The position numbers and the translations under genes were made by a program. Under the pieces are notes generated by a model, which saw only the letters and a program-made list of their open reading frames with translations, did no database searches and had not been told where the DNA came from. Positions 1 through 8,434 of a stretch of DNA of 64,000 bases are shown here, in pieces. This DNA comes from Verrucomicrobiota bacterium (lineage in GTDB: Bacteria; Verrucomicrobiota; Verrucomicrobiia; Verrucomicrobiales; Akkermansiaceae). Location: the NCBI GenBank assembly GCA_030835305.1, contig JAURPJ010000062.1, positions 1-64,000 of the forward strand, read 5' to 3'. Every line of letters begins with the position of its first letter. Position 1 is the stretch's first letter.

Positions 1-1
1 A

Positions 2-67
2 AAAAGGAAAGCCGCCGAAAGGAGAGAGTCAGAAAAGAAGGCAAAGGAAGACGAAAAGGATTTCTAG
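2..67 (+). CDS. C-terminal end of an unidentified lysine-rich protein (partial)
   Basis: The reading frame entering at base 2 stays open to a TAG at 65-67. The 21 visible residues are almost all Lys, Arg, Glu, Ala and Asp, which suggests a charged helix or basic tail. The stop lies one base before the ATG of the next gene, so the two are probably co-transcribed. The rest of the gene is outside the window and no family can be named. Confidence 0.45.
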   Translation, partial: KRKAAERRESEKKAKEDEKDF

Positions 68-68
68 A

Positions 69-326
69 ATGCCTCAACCACCCGTTCCAACCTACCGAGT
101 CGAATACGAGCCATCCCGTGGCTCATGGCTGCTGACTGGCCCTGTGGGTGCAAAAGGTTACCTGAGATATACAACCGCCCGGGATGCCGCTGATTACGCT
201 CGTTGGGATGCCCGTGATAGGGGTGGCAACATTGATGTGTTTGACCAAAAAGGTCAGCTTTTTAGGAAAATTAGCGTCAAAGCTAATGATTCAGTAGCTG
301 CTGGTTTGGTTCTGCCGTCAGTTTAG
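69..326 (+). CDS. Small hypothetical protein, 85 aa
   Basis: I do not recognise this protein. It has no signal peptide or membrane segment. Aromatic and glycine residues are spread as in a small soluble alpha/beta domain (YRVEYEPSRGSW near the start, then a charged stretch with alternating Asp and Arg). The ATG is one base after the preceding stop, with purine-rich sequence upstream that can act as ribosome binding site. It lies between the window edge and the 3' end of a tRNA gene, where islands often insert, so it may be island cargo. That is inference; no integrase is visible. Confidence 0.55.
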   Translation: MPQPPVPTYRVEYEPSRGSWLLTGPVGAKGYLRYTTARDAADYARWDARDRGGNIDVFDQKGQLFRKISVKANDSVAAGLVLPSV

Positions 327-336
327 ACTTATTTTT

Positions 337-354
337 GTTGCCCATTAGTTGCCC
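337..354. repeat. Two direct repeats of GTTGCCC, 11 bp apart
   Basis: GTTGCCC occurs at 337-343 and 348-354, one helical turn apart, just after the 85-aa gene and about 100 bp from the 3' end of the tRNA. Arm-type binding sites of tyrosine recombinases often look like this. No recombinase gene is in view, so the role is a guess. Confidence 0.35.
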
Positions 355-377
355 GTTTTGGGTGCATCTGACTGCGT

Positions 378-412
378 TTAGGTGCTTTTTTGGGAGGTTG
401 GCAAGCACCTAA
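378..412. repeat. 10-bp inverted repeat (hairpin) beside the tRNA gene
   Basis: TTAGGTGCTT at 378-387 pairs exactly with AAGCACCTAA at 403-412 around a 15-base loop. It sits between the small gene and the tRNA 3' end. On the minus strand it could end tRNA transcription, but no T-run follows. On the plus strand the loop begins with T residues. It may instead belong to an island attachment region. Confidence 0.5.
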
Positions 413-455
413 GCCATAGGGTAAAAATAGCATAAAACCCTGATTATTAGTAAGT

Positions 456-548
456 TGGCGGAGAGGGAAAGAATCGAACTCACCAAGGACAGATTGCCCT
501 TCAACGGTTTTGAAAACCGCGGCGACCACCAGGCACGCAGCACTCTCC
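456..548 (-). tRNA. selC: tRNA-Sec-like gene, anticodon TCA, 93 nt, encoded CCA
   Basis: On the minus strand the sequence begins GGAGAGTG and ends CTCTCCGCCA. The anticodon stem-loop GCGGT-TTTCAAA-ACCGT gives anticodon TCA, which reads UGA. CTGGTGG in the D arm resembles bacterial tRNA-Sec. A long variable arm (AAGGGCA/TGTCCTT, 7 pairs, loop ATC) and a TTCGATT T-loop are present. Oddities: only 12 nt separate the T-loop from the discriminator G where bacterial tRNA-Sec has 13. Acceptor pair 7 is T/C, and the T stem has a T/T mismatch. The D stem needs a bulged T. It could be a functional tRNA-Sec, an allo-tRNA-like variant, or a decaying copy. No selA, selB or selD is in the window. Confidence 0.7.
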
Positions 549-610
549 GAAGTCAGTCTGACCGACAACAAGGAGGGCGTCAAACGAATGAATTTGATCT
601 GATGATTTTT

Positions 611-2089
611 TTAAATCGGCGCAGAGCGGAGTTTTTTGAAGGCCGATCCAATATAATCGATGGTGGTGATGGCTGATAGCGACTCTTCGGATTGACGGGG
701 TAAGGCCAACTCGGAGGCGCAGCCGCATAACCAGGACCCGGTTTTAGCGGCTTCAAGAGGTTCGAATCCCCGCGCCATTAAGGCTGCGAGAAGTCCTGAT
801 AAGACATCTCCTTGCCCTCCGGTCGCCATTCCGGGAGTGCCGGTGGTATTGTAGGCTATGGGGGAACTTCGATTCGTGACGATCGTGCGGGCGCCTTTGA
901 AGAGGAGGGTTGCCTCGCTCTGGCTTGTGAATTTTCGGGCAATGGCGGCCCGGTTGTTCGGTTCATTTCCACCGCGGAGAAGTCGTGCTATCTCGCCAGC
1001 GTGGGGAGTCACTAGGTGATTCGCCCGGAGTGTTGAAATATGCGATTGCCGGGCAATCAAGTTAAGAGCATCGGCATCAATCACAGTGGGCCCTTTGAAG
1101 TTTTTGATGACCGAGAGGATGTCCTGCCCGGCTTTTCCAAGACCTGGGCCGACAGCAAGTGCATCGAGATTTTCGTGGAGTGCTTCGACGTAGCGATCCA
1201 CCGGCTTTACCATAATTTCTACCGGGATGAGCGGCAGAATTAGGGGGTAGTCTTCTTTTCTAACAAACAAGGTGATGAGCCCACCTCCTCCGCGCAGTGC
1301 TCCGAGTGAGGTCAATGCTGCGGCTCCGGCCAATCCTTGTGAGCCAGCGATCATGCCAATCCGGCCGGCTTGGCCTTTGTGGAATTCGTAGGGCCTGGAG
1401 AGCTTCTCGACAGGCAGAGTCGCCGGGGTGATGAGATGGTCTTCACCGGCTTTCCAATTGCTCAAGCCGTTCAGGGTGAGGAGTGCCAGTGATCCTACGT
1501 AATCGGTGGCTTGGTCTGCGATGAGTCCAATTTTTGGCGATCCAAGGGTGCAAGTGAGATTCGCACGAACGGTTTGTCTTCCACACTGGCCAGTGTCGCA
1601 ATTCAGTCCGGATGGCACATCGACCGCAGCAACAAAGACCATTCTCTTTTGGCTCAATCCGTTGATTTCGCCTGCCAATTTGGAAAGAGGTTCGCGGAGA
1701 TCTCCTTTGGTGCCGATCCCCAGAAGTCCATCGAGAATGACAAAGGGGCCGGGCTTGTAAAACTCTTCAAGTGAATCAAGGGGCTGCGCGGATCCCAACT
1801 CATGCCACTTCTTTGCGAGTAATCCCTTCATTTCGGATGGCTGAATGGCACTTCGAACCGAGACTTCCCATCCAGCTTCTTTAAAGTGACGGAGAGCGAC
1901 AAGGGCATCCGCACCATTATTGCCGGTTCCGACGACTGCGACGGCCCTGCCCGGTGGGGTTTCTGCAAATCTCCCCAGAATTTCCTGTGCGATTTTTTGG
2001 CCGGCCATATTCATCAATGATTCGGCTGCGACTCCGGACTCGAAGAGCGCATCTTCGGCCGCATACATTTCCCTGGAAGTCAGAAACAT
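611..2089 (-). CDS. nnr: Bifunctional NAD(P)H-hydrate epimerase / ADP-dependent dehydratase
   Basis: This enzyme repairs NADH and NADPH damaged by hydration: the N-terminal domain interconverts R and S hydrates and the C-terminal domain dehydrates the S form using ADP. In the YjeF_N domain (about 1-215) GTGNNGADAL is at residues 54-63, DGLLGIGTKG at 120-129 and DVPSG at 157-161. The ribokinase-like C-terminal domain shows KGQAGRIG, AVGPGLG, VIDADALN and the GTPGMATGGQGDVLSG nucleotide-binding motif near residues 425-440. Length 492 is normal for the fused form. The start lies 6 bp after the yceH stop, so the two form an operon. Cytoplasmic. Confidence 0.95.
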   Translation of the reverse strand: MFLTSREMYAAEDALFESGVAAESLMNMAGQKIAQEILGRFAETPPGRAVAVVGTGNNGADALVALRHFKEAGWEVSVRSAIQPSEMKGLLAKKWHELGSAQPLDSLEEFYKPGPFVILDGLLGIGTKGDLREPLSKLAGEINGLSQKRMVFVAAVDVPSGLNCDTGQCGRQTVRANLTCTLGSPKIGLIADQATDYVGSLALLTLNGLSNWKAGEDHLITPATLPVEKLSRPYEFHKGQAGRIGMIAGSQGLAGAAALTSLGALRGGGGLITLFVRKEDYPLILPLIPVEIMVKPVDRYVEALHENLDALAVGPGLGKAGQDILSVIKNFKGPTVIDADALNLIARQSHISTLRANHLVTPHAGEIARLLRGGNEPNNRAAIARKFTSQSEATLLFKGARTIVTNRSSPIAYNTTGTPGMATGGQGDVLSGLLAALMARGFEPLEAAKTGSWLCGCASELALPRQSEESLSAITTIDYIGSAFKKLRSAPI

Positions 2090-2095
2090 CTCGTA

Positions 2096-2749
2096 CTAGC
2101 CTTCTTCGATTCCCAATTGTTCGCAGATTTGTGCGAGTTTCCCTTCGAGGAGCGCCACCCGCTTTTCCAGGCCGGATTCATCCTTGTTGGGCGGATCTGT
2201 CTTAAAGCGGGTGTCGGCCTCGAAGCTTTTCTCTCCGCCAAGAAGGTGACCGTAGGTTTTGACGCGACGACCTTCACCCACCGGGATTTCCTTCACCAAA
2301 GGTCCGTAAGAATACTCCATGAAGCCTTTGAGGATTTCTTCAACCTGCCCTACGCTTTCGAAGGGGTGCATTCGTTCGCAGCGTTGCTTGATTTCCCCGG
2401 CAGTCTGGATGCTACGAAGAAGCAGCACCGTTATGACGGCTTTTTCTGGTGAGGTCAGGTCGAGGATGCCGGAAAGTTGATGCTCATATCTTGGAGCGCG
2501 TGAGCCTGAAATATGCACCTGGATGATAATCTCTTTTTGACGGAGTCTCTGCACCGCTTCCCCGACTTCCTCCGAGGATAAGCGGGTGACCGGGTAGCGG
2601 TTTGAGGACTGATTGCAGGCTGCTTCAATCGCCTTGAGAGTCAACGGGTAGTAGTCCGGTGTCGTGGTCTCCTTTTCCAAAAGAGAACCCAACACCCGGC
2701 TTTCGACAAAATCCAATTGTTGCTCTGGAAATCGCATGATCTCGCTCAT
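2096..2749 (-). CDS. YceH family (DUF480) protein
   Basis: The 217-residue protein matches the YceH/DUF480 family. The N-terminal part carries the family features LGSLLEKE, YYPLTLKA and ACNQSSNRYPV. A second winged-helix-like half starts near SPEKAVITVLLLRS. The C-terminus (about 180-217) is charged and helical (RVALLEGKLAQICEQL) and probably forms a coiled coil. Two winged-helix folds in tandem suggest nucleic-acid binding, but the cellular role of the family is not established. It lies immediately upstream of nnr with a 6-bp gap. No signal peptide is seen. Confidence 0.88.
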   Translation of the reverse strand: MSEIMRFPEQQLDFVESRVLGSLLEKETTTPDYYPLTLKAIEAACNQSSNRYPVTRLSSEEVGEAVQRLRQKEIIIQVHISGSRAPRYEHQLSGILDLTSPEKAVITVLLLRSIQTAGEIKQRCERMHPFESVGQVEEILKGFMEYSYGPLVKEIPVGEGRRVKTYGHLLGGEKSFEADTRFKTDPPNKDESGLEKRVALLEGKLAQICEQLGIEEG

Positions 2750-2814
2750 GACTCAAGGATAGCGGAGCGCCGTGAAATGAGGAGGTCTGAATTGAAGATA
2801 TCAGGAATTCTTTT

Positions 2815-3093
2815 CCGGCCAAACGATGATCGAAAGCGAAAGGCTCTGCTTTAATGAGGTCTGCTTTGTCGAAATCAACGCGACAAGGATTCAGCAGGAG
2901 ATTGTGTTCGGCAGGAATGGTTGCTGAGAGGGAAAATACTCCGCCTGTTTTTCCGGTGCGCAAGCAATCGTCAGCTTGTTCGCAGGATCCCTCCCCGGGC
3001 GGATCATCATGCCAACCTTCGTTCTGTCAGACTTCCCTCCAACAATATTGCTTGGGACTCGCACCGTGACTAGCGTCCTGAAAATTCGCCGCA
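2815..3093 (-). pseudogene. Remnant of a RES-domain (NAD-degrading toxin family) gene
   Basis: Two minus-strand frames together spell the C-terminal half of a RES domain. The first segment (about 3093-3005) gives TLVTVRVPSNIV. After a frame change the second (about 3010-2815) gives GWHDDPPGEG, ADDCLRTGKT, SATIPAEHNLLLNP and EPFAFDHRLA. These match the family pattern of a Trp near the start, NxLLNP and a final FDxRL. The second frame has a TGA upstream, no start codon exists and the N-terminal half is missing. No Xre/DUF2384-type antitoxin gene is adjacent; the TRIC gene takes that place. I infer a dead toxin of a lost RES-Xre type pair. Confidence 0.65.
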
Positions 3094-3096
3094 GAT

Positions 3097-3738
3097 TTAA
3101 TCTTTATTTCCCACAACTGCAGGGAGGTTGAGGTTTAGGCGGATTGCGGTAATGCGAATTGCCGCGGTAATCGTGGTTGTAATCAGAATATTGAAGCCAA
3201 TCGGGACATGAATCCGTTCCATCCCCAGATAGATCAAGCCTCCGATGAGGGCAGCCGTTGCGTAGATTTCGCTTCGGAAGATGAGTGGAACCTCGGTTCG
3301 AAGTAGGTCTCGAATCACTCCGCCGAACGTTGCGGTGACCATTCCCATTCCCACGGCAGCCCACCAGGCGAGTTGATTTTCCTGGGAAACTTTCACCCCA
3401 ATGCAGACAAACACGCCCAAGCCCAGGGCGTCAAAGAGAGAGACCACTCGCTCGCCGCGCTCCCAGATGGGTTCGGCGTAAAATGAAGCGATCGTCGCGA
3501 TTGCTGCCACGATGAGATAAGCGGGATCATTCAAAACCGGCGGTGGTGTGACTCCGATGAGGAGGCTTCGCAGGGTTCCTCCCCCTACGCAGGTCACGGT
3601 GGCAAGCATGAACATGCCAAAAAGATCCATCTCTTTTTGGCGTCCTGCGATCGCGCCGGAGACGGCGAAGACAAAGACCCCGATGAGATCGGCAAGATAA
3701 AGTGGCGACATTGCCGCGAATGAGACATTTTCCGGCAC
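3097..3738 (-). CDS. TRIC-family (YadS/UPF0126) membrane channel protein
   Basis: The 213-residue protein is hydrophobic throughout and fits the trimeric intracellular cation channel family of bacteria, with seven predicted membrane helices in two related halves. The signature GAIAGRQKEMDLFG is near residues 28-41, GGGTLRSLLIG near 51-61, and the matching second-half element GGVIRDLLRTEVPLIF follows. Homologues are potassium-permeable channels of the inner membrane; the physiological role here is unknown. It sits 6 bp downstream of the dnaE2 stop and may be read from the same transcript. Confidence 0.9.
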   Translation of the reverse strand: MPENVSFAAMSPLYLADLIGVFVFAVSGAIAGRQKEMDLFGMFMLATVTCVGGGTLRSLLIGVTPPPVLNDPAYLIVAAIATIASFYAEPIWERGERVVSLFDALGLGVFVCIGVKVSQENQLAWWAAVGMGMVTATFGGVIRDLLRTEVPLIFRSEIYATAALIGGLIYLGMERIHVPIGFNILITTTITAAIRITAIRLNLNLPAVVGNKD

Positions 3739-3744
3739 CCATGG

Positions 3745-6700
3745 CTAGTGAAAGTCGTGTGAAACCGTCGCGAGTTCTCCGGAAACGCCCAGAGGCTGCA
3801 GTGAGGTGACGTAGACCGTGGGCTGCCGACCTTCGGTGATTTGCAAGCGCCCCTGCACCAGTAAAAACGATTCACCGGTAATAATGAGTTTGAATCGATG
3901 GAAGGTTTTGCGGGGAATAAAGAGGTTTGCAATTCCGAATTCGTCTTCGAGCGAAATAAAACAATGTCCCTTTGCGGTGCCTGGTCGTTGTCGGCAGATG
4001 ATCAAGCCGGCGATGATCAGAGGCATTCCGTGCGGCATTTCAAAGAGGCTTGCCGAAGTGGCGAGATCCACATTCTGCTCCTTTCGCCAAAGCTTCATCG
4101 GATGAGGGCCGGTGGTGGCACCTATGAGGGAAAAGTCAGTTTGCAGTCGTTCGGCCGGCGACATCATTTCCAACACCTGTTCCCGGTTCTGCGGTTCCGT
4201 AAAAAGGTCATCGAACGGTAGTTGCTCGGCCTGCCAAAGGGCGTCGCGGCGGTGCTCAACTTCGGGTAAATTGTTGAGCGTGCCAGCGGCGGCGAGAATG
4301 CGACGTTCTTTGATATTCGGACAGACTCTTAGAAGGAAGTTATCGAGCGAAGCAAAGGGTGAAATTGAGCGCTCTTCAATCAATCGCTCCATTGTTTTTT
4401 GTCGTAATCCTTTCAATCGATGAAGACCGAGGCGCAGGGTGTTGTCATCGATAACCTCGGTTGTGATCATGGAATGCGTCACCGAGATGGGTCTCGCCCG
4501 CACGCCATGGCGTTTGGCGTCCTGCAGAAGGGTGTTGACCGAGTAAAACCCCATGGGCTGGTTATTGATCAATCCGCAGTAAAACTCCGCCGGGCGGTGA
4601 ACCTTGAGCCAGCAGGAAGCGTAAGCGATGAGAGCGAAGGAGATGGCGTGGGATTCGGGGAAGCCGTAAAGCGCAAAGGACCCAATCGACTCGACGACCC
4701 GTTGTTGAACCCCGGGGGCAACCTGCCGATCGCTCATGCGGGTTTTCAGTTTATTCACGATGGCATTCATGCGCTTATCGGATCGTTTGAAGGACATCGC
4801 TTTGCGTAAGGAATCAGCCTCCACGCCCGAAAACCCCGCAATCACCATGGCCATCCGGAGGACTTGTTCCTGAAAGAGTGGTACGCCGAGAGTGCGCTTC
4901 AGGATGGGCTCGAAATCGGGGTGGATGTATTCGATTTGCTCGCGCCCGGTTCGACGGTTCAGGAAAGGGTGAACGAGGTCTCCCACGATGGGGCCAGGGC
5001 GGATGATGGCGATCTCAACCGCGAGGTCGTAAAATTTGCGCGGTTGCATGATCGGGAGGGTGGCCATCTGCGCGCGTGACTCAACCTGGAAGGTACCCAC
5101 GGTGTCGGCGCGGCAGAGGAGGTCGTAAGTGGCGGGATCGTCTTTTGGGATCTTGGCGAGATTCACCGGGCGACCGCGGCGCTCGCAAATCTTCAGGGCA
5201 TCCTCCATCGCGGCCAGCATGCCGAGTCCGAGGAGATCGACCTTCACGATGCCGAGATCCTCGCAATCATCTTTGTCCCATTGCAGCACCGTGCGGTTCT
5301 CCATCGCGGCGGGCTGAAGTGGAACCACGTGATCGAGTCCGTCGTCGCAAAAGACCATTCCTCCCGAGTGCTGTCCGAGATGGCGGGGGCAATGAAGGAC
5401 GGCATGGTAAAGTCGTAAAAGGGGTTTGAAGCGCGGGTGGGAAGGGGGGATGCCGGATTTTTCGATCGTTCCGGCGAGCTCCATGACTTTGTCGCCGGGG
5501 TAGTAGTTACTCATTGAAACTTCCTCGCTCACGGGCTCGCGGGAGGCATCATGAACCTTGGGCGAGGAGCAAAGGTCGGTGAAGCGATTTGCGATCGATT
5601 CCGGAAAACCCAGAATTTTGGACATTTCCCTGAAGGCCGAGCGCGGTTTGTAGGTGATCACGTTGGCGGTCATCGCAGCTCCGCGTGGGGCGTATTTTTG
5701 GTAAACGTATTGGATGACGGATTCGCGCCGGTCGCCGGAAGGGAAGTCGATATCAATATCGGGCCACGATTGCCGATTTTCAGAGAGAAAGCGCTCGAAG
5801 AGGAGGCCGCTTTTGACCGGATCGACACTTGTTACGCCAATTGCGTAACAGACCAGTGAGTTGGCAGCCGAGCCCCGGCCCTGGCAGAGGATGCCTTGAG
5901 AGCGAGCAAAGCGAACAAGATCCCAGACGATGAGAAAGTAGCCTGAAAAACCTAGTTTTGAAATAGTTAATAATTCCTTATCAATTTGTTGACAATGTTT
6001 TTCACTTAAATTACAGAATCGTTTTCTAAGCCCGCTTTGGACGACTTTTCTAAGATATTCACACTGTTCACGGTCTGTGAATAATTTCCCGGTGTCGGGA
6101 TCGCGGTAGGATGGGAAGTGGTAGCCCAGATTTGCGAGCGAGAATTCGCTGCACTCTTCGGAGAGCGCGATTGAGTTGTGGAAAGCCTGTGGAAAGCCTG
6201 TGAATAGATTGCGAATAACTTCCGGAGGTTTTAAGAAGCGCTCTCCATTTTGTTCGAGAAGGCGTCCGGCGTCATCAAGGGTTTTGTGTTCGCGCAAGCA
6301 GGTGAAAGCGTCGACGAGAAGGCGATCCGAGCGTTGTGAACAGGTCGGCGAATTGCTGGCAATTACTGGAATCTTGAGAAAGTCGCCCAGATCGCGGAGG
6401 AGCTGATTGATGCGGTCTTCGCCACGCCGGAAGTGGCGGAACAGGGCGATCGAGACATTTCCCTTGCCGAAGTGGCGGAGGAGTTTTTTGGCGGCCGAGA
6501 GTAGATTGGCTTTGGTGGGTTTCAGAAGAGACTCCGGAGTGAGGATAGCGTGAGTTCCGGTGATATCGTGATGCGCGAAAGCATCAACTTCCGGCTGGCA
6601 GTGGAGAGAGGTGATGAGTCGGGAGAGGTTTTGGTAGCCGGTTCGAGATTTGTTTAAAATTGTCAATTGGTGGAAGCAGGAAATCGACTCCAAAGTGGCT

Positions 6701-6882
6701 CCAGTAATGGCTTTGACGCCGACTTTTTGAGCTTCGGCGTGAGCGCGGGCGGAGCCGTAAAACCCCATGTGGTCAACGAGTCCGAGGGAATGATGGCCGA
6801 GTTCCGCGGCACGATTTACCAACTCCTCGGGCGAGGAAGCGCCGCGTAGGAAGGAGAAATTTGATTTGGCGAGGAGTTCCAT
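3745..6882 (-). CDS. dnaE2: Error-prone DNA polymerase DnaE2 (ImuC)
   Basis: This is the alpha-type polymerase of the ImuABC mutasome, which carries out damage-induced translesion synthesis. The N-terminal PHP domain covers about residues 1-260. The polymerase core shows GRGSAANS near 335-343 and PDIDIDF at 374-380 with the catalytic aspartates. HLGQHSGGMV and the Pol III alpha fingers region follow. The C-terminal OB fold (GLIICRQRPGTAKG onward, about 945-1030) is the nucleic-acid-binding part. Length 1045 is typical of DnaE2 and shorter than DnaE1. It follows imuB by 91 bp in a LexA-type cassette, so SOS induction is expected. Confidence 0.95.
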   Translation of the reverse strand: MELLAKSNFSFLRGASSPEELVNRAAELGHHSLGLVDHMGFYGSARAHAEAQKVGVKAITGATLESISCFHQLTILNKSRTGYQNLSRLITSLHCQPEVDAFAHHDITGTHAILTPESLLKPTKANLLSAAKKLLRHFGKGNVSIALFRHFRRGEDRINQLLRDLGDFLKIPVIASNSPTCSQRSDRLLVDAFTCLREHKTLDDAGRLLEQNGERFLKPPEVIRNLFTGFPQAFHNSIALSEECSEFSLANLGYHFPSYRDPDTGKLFTDREQCEYLRKVVQSGLRKRFCNLSEKHCQQIDKELLTISKLGFSGYFLIVWDLVRFARSQGILCQGRGSAANSLVCYAIGVTSVDPVKSGLLFERFLSENRQSWPDIDIDFPSGDRRESVIQYVYQKYAPRGAAMTANVITYKPRSAFREMSKILGFPESIANRFTDLCSSPKVHDASREPVSEEVSMSNYYPGDKVMELAGTIEKSGIPPSHPRFKPLLRLYHAVLHCPRHLGQHSGGMVFCDDGLDHVVPLQPAAMENRTVLQWDKDDCEDLGIVKVDLLGLGMLAAMEDALKICERRGRPVNLAKIPKDDPATYDLLCRADTVGTFQVESRAQMATLPIMQPRKFYDLAVEIAIIRPGPIVGDLVHPFLNRRTGREQIEYIHPDFEPILKRTLGVPLFQEQVLRMAMVIAGFSGVEADSLRKAMSFKRSDKRMNAIVNKLKTRMSDRQVAPGVQQRVVESIGSFALYGFPESHAISFALIAYASCWLKVHRPAEFYCGLINNQPMGFYSVNTLLQDAKRHGVRARPISVTHSMITTEVIDDNTLRLGLHRLKGLRQKTMERLIEERSISPFASLDNFLLRVCPNIKERRILAAAGTLNNLPEVEHRRDALWQAEQLPFDDLFTEPQNREQVLEMMSPAERLQTDFSLIGATTGPHPMKLWRKEQNVDLATSASLFEMPHGMPLIIAGLIICRQRPGTAKGHCFISLEDEFGIANLFIPRKTFHRFKLIITGESFLLVQGRLQITEGRQPTVYVTSLQPLGVSGELATVSHDFH

Positions 6883-6973
6883 GTTTAAAAATGAAGTCGC
6901 TGAAAGCTCCTGTTTTCAGGATGCGGAGCAAGTGAGTCGCGGTTCCGCAAGCGGGCGCTTTCGGCTACGTTCT

Positions 6974-8434
6974 TTAGGCGTAAATTCCGGTGAGGTGCCA
7001 CTGTTTGGGAGGGAGGAAGGCGAGTTGGAGGAGAAGGGAGTCCTGGAGTTCGACGTCCCATTGGGCTTGTTGCCAGCCATTTTCCCACCAGGAGCCGGAG
7101 AGCGGGAAAGGACCGCGAGCTCTATGAATTTGGCCTTTGTGGGGGCCGGTGAGGAGGGCGAGGGGATGATGATAACGGCCTCGTTTTTCGGAGGCGACAT
7201 GAACGGGAATGGGAGGGCGTTGTCGTTTGAGTGGAAGTTGGTTAACTGGAAGTATACCAGGAGCGAGTGGGGTTTTGAAATCAGAGATGACTGGAGAGAG
7301 CGCGACGATATCGGGGCGATGGGTGTTGATCTGATAAGGGATGCCAATGCGATTTGACCCGAGAATCCCGGAGAGACGACGGAGGGTGTCGGCAAACTCG
7401 TTAGGGTCCTTGAGACCTCGTGAGAAGAGTTGGTGCTGGGCGTGACGCGGAAGAGTCGGGGTGAGTTCGAGGTGGAATTCCTCCATGGGTGCGGGTGCTT
7501 TAACGGTCTCGAGATGGGTGTGGAGGGTGCGAAGAAGGACATCAGGTGAGAGAGAAGGGTCGGAGAGGATGAGTTTGCGGGCGTGGGCAGCTCCGTTGTC
7601 GAAGGCAAGGGTGAGTTGGATTTCGGCGGCGGTGCGTTGATGATGATGGAGACGATTGCAGAGGGTTTGCAGGAGCCGTTTGGCCATGAAAAGAAGGGGC
7701 TCATGGCTCTCGACCGGAGGGTCGAATTGATGGGTGACGCGGTAGTGGTCCCGGGCGCGGTAGAGCGTGAGGAGACGGTGATGTTTGCCGTGGGCGATGT
7801 CGTGGAGCCGGGCGAGTTCTTTGCCGAGGCGTTCGGCGAGGCCTTGTCGCGGGAGTTTGGCGAGATCGGCGAGGGTTTGCAGGCCCCAGAGTTGGAGGAC
7901 GGGGGCGTGGGGGAGCGGGAAGGTTTTGGCGAGAACGAGGTCGGCGAGTTTGAGGGTGAGTGGATCGGCTTGATTTGGGCAAAGTGAAGCGAGGTGGGCG
8001 AGGTCTGGCGTTTTGCCGAGGCCGACTTGGAGGGGCAGGGCGAGGTAGGTGGAAGCCTCGATGGTTTGAGCGATCCAGTCAGCTTCGGATGCCATGAGGA
8101 GGGTGGAAAGATCGAGGAGGTAGGTTTCGGGCGTGGTGAGCTCGAAGTCCGGGACGAGAGAATCGACGAAGGCGAGGGTTTCGCTGCGGGCTGATTTTTC
8201 GGCGGTGGAGTCGGGGTCGAGGAGGAGGAGGTCGGCACAGCGGGCGAGGCCGCGGGTGGTGCGGAGGCCGGAGTGGATATCGAATTGGCGGGCGGCTTGG
8301 TTGACGGCGATGAGGTGGGACTTTTTCCGCTCACCGGAAGAGAGGAGGGCAGCGGGTTGGTCGGGCGGGATGCCGTCGCGCGTCAGTAGGGAGCTGAGAG
8401 CGAGGTCACGGAAATGGAGCGCGGCGTAGTTCAT
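6974..8434 (-). CDS. imuB: ImuB, inactive Y-family polymerase-like mutasome protein
   Basis: The start is the ATG at 8434, which overlaps the imuA stop (ATGA) and gives 486 residues. The protein has Y-family architecture: a palm/fingers part at the N-terminus (MNYAALHFRDLALSSLL) and a little-finger-like C-terminal half. The first-motif acidic residues of active Pol IV or Pol V are absent at the N-terminus, as known for ImuB, which bridges the beta clamp, DnaE2 and ImuA rather than copying DNA. Translational coupling to imuA and the dnaE2 gene downstream support the assignment. A longer open frame upstream of 8434 is only the shadow of imuA. Confidence 0.9.
   Translation of the reverse strand: MNYAALHFRDLALSSLLTRDGIPPDQPAALLSSGERKKSHLIAVNQAARQFDIHSGLRTTRGLARCADLLLLDPDSTAEKSARSETLAFVDSLVPDFELTTPETYLLDLSTLLMASEADWIAQTIEASTYLALPLQVGLGKTPDLAHLASLCPNQADPLTLKLADLVLAKTFPLPHAPVLQLWGLQTLADLAKLPRQGLAERLGKELARLHDIAHGKHHRLLTLYRARDHYRVTHQFDPPVESHEPLLFMAKRLLQTLCNRLHHHQRTAAEIQLTLAFDNGAAHARKLILSDPSLSPDVLLRTLHTHLETVKAPAPMEEFHLELTPTLPRHAQHQLFSRGLKDPNEFADTLRRLSGILGSNRIGIPYQINTHRPDIVALSPVISDFKTPLAPGILPVNQLPLKRQRPPIPVHVASEKRGRYHHPLALLTGPHKGQIHRARGPFPLSGSWWENGWQQAQWDVELQDSLLLQLAFLPPKQWHLTGIYA

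Noticed and set aside
3005-3015. In-frame TGA in the RES remnant, considered as a selenocysteine codon because a UCA tRNA is nearby
   Set aside because: RES-like sequence upstream of the TGA is in a different frame, so the gene is broken by a frameshift and not recoded.
6916-8334. Long open frame of 472 codons on the minus strand overlapping imuB
   Set aside because: Composition is Ser/Pro/Lys-rich with no motif; it is an out-of-frame shadow of imuB in GC-biased sequence.
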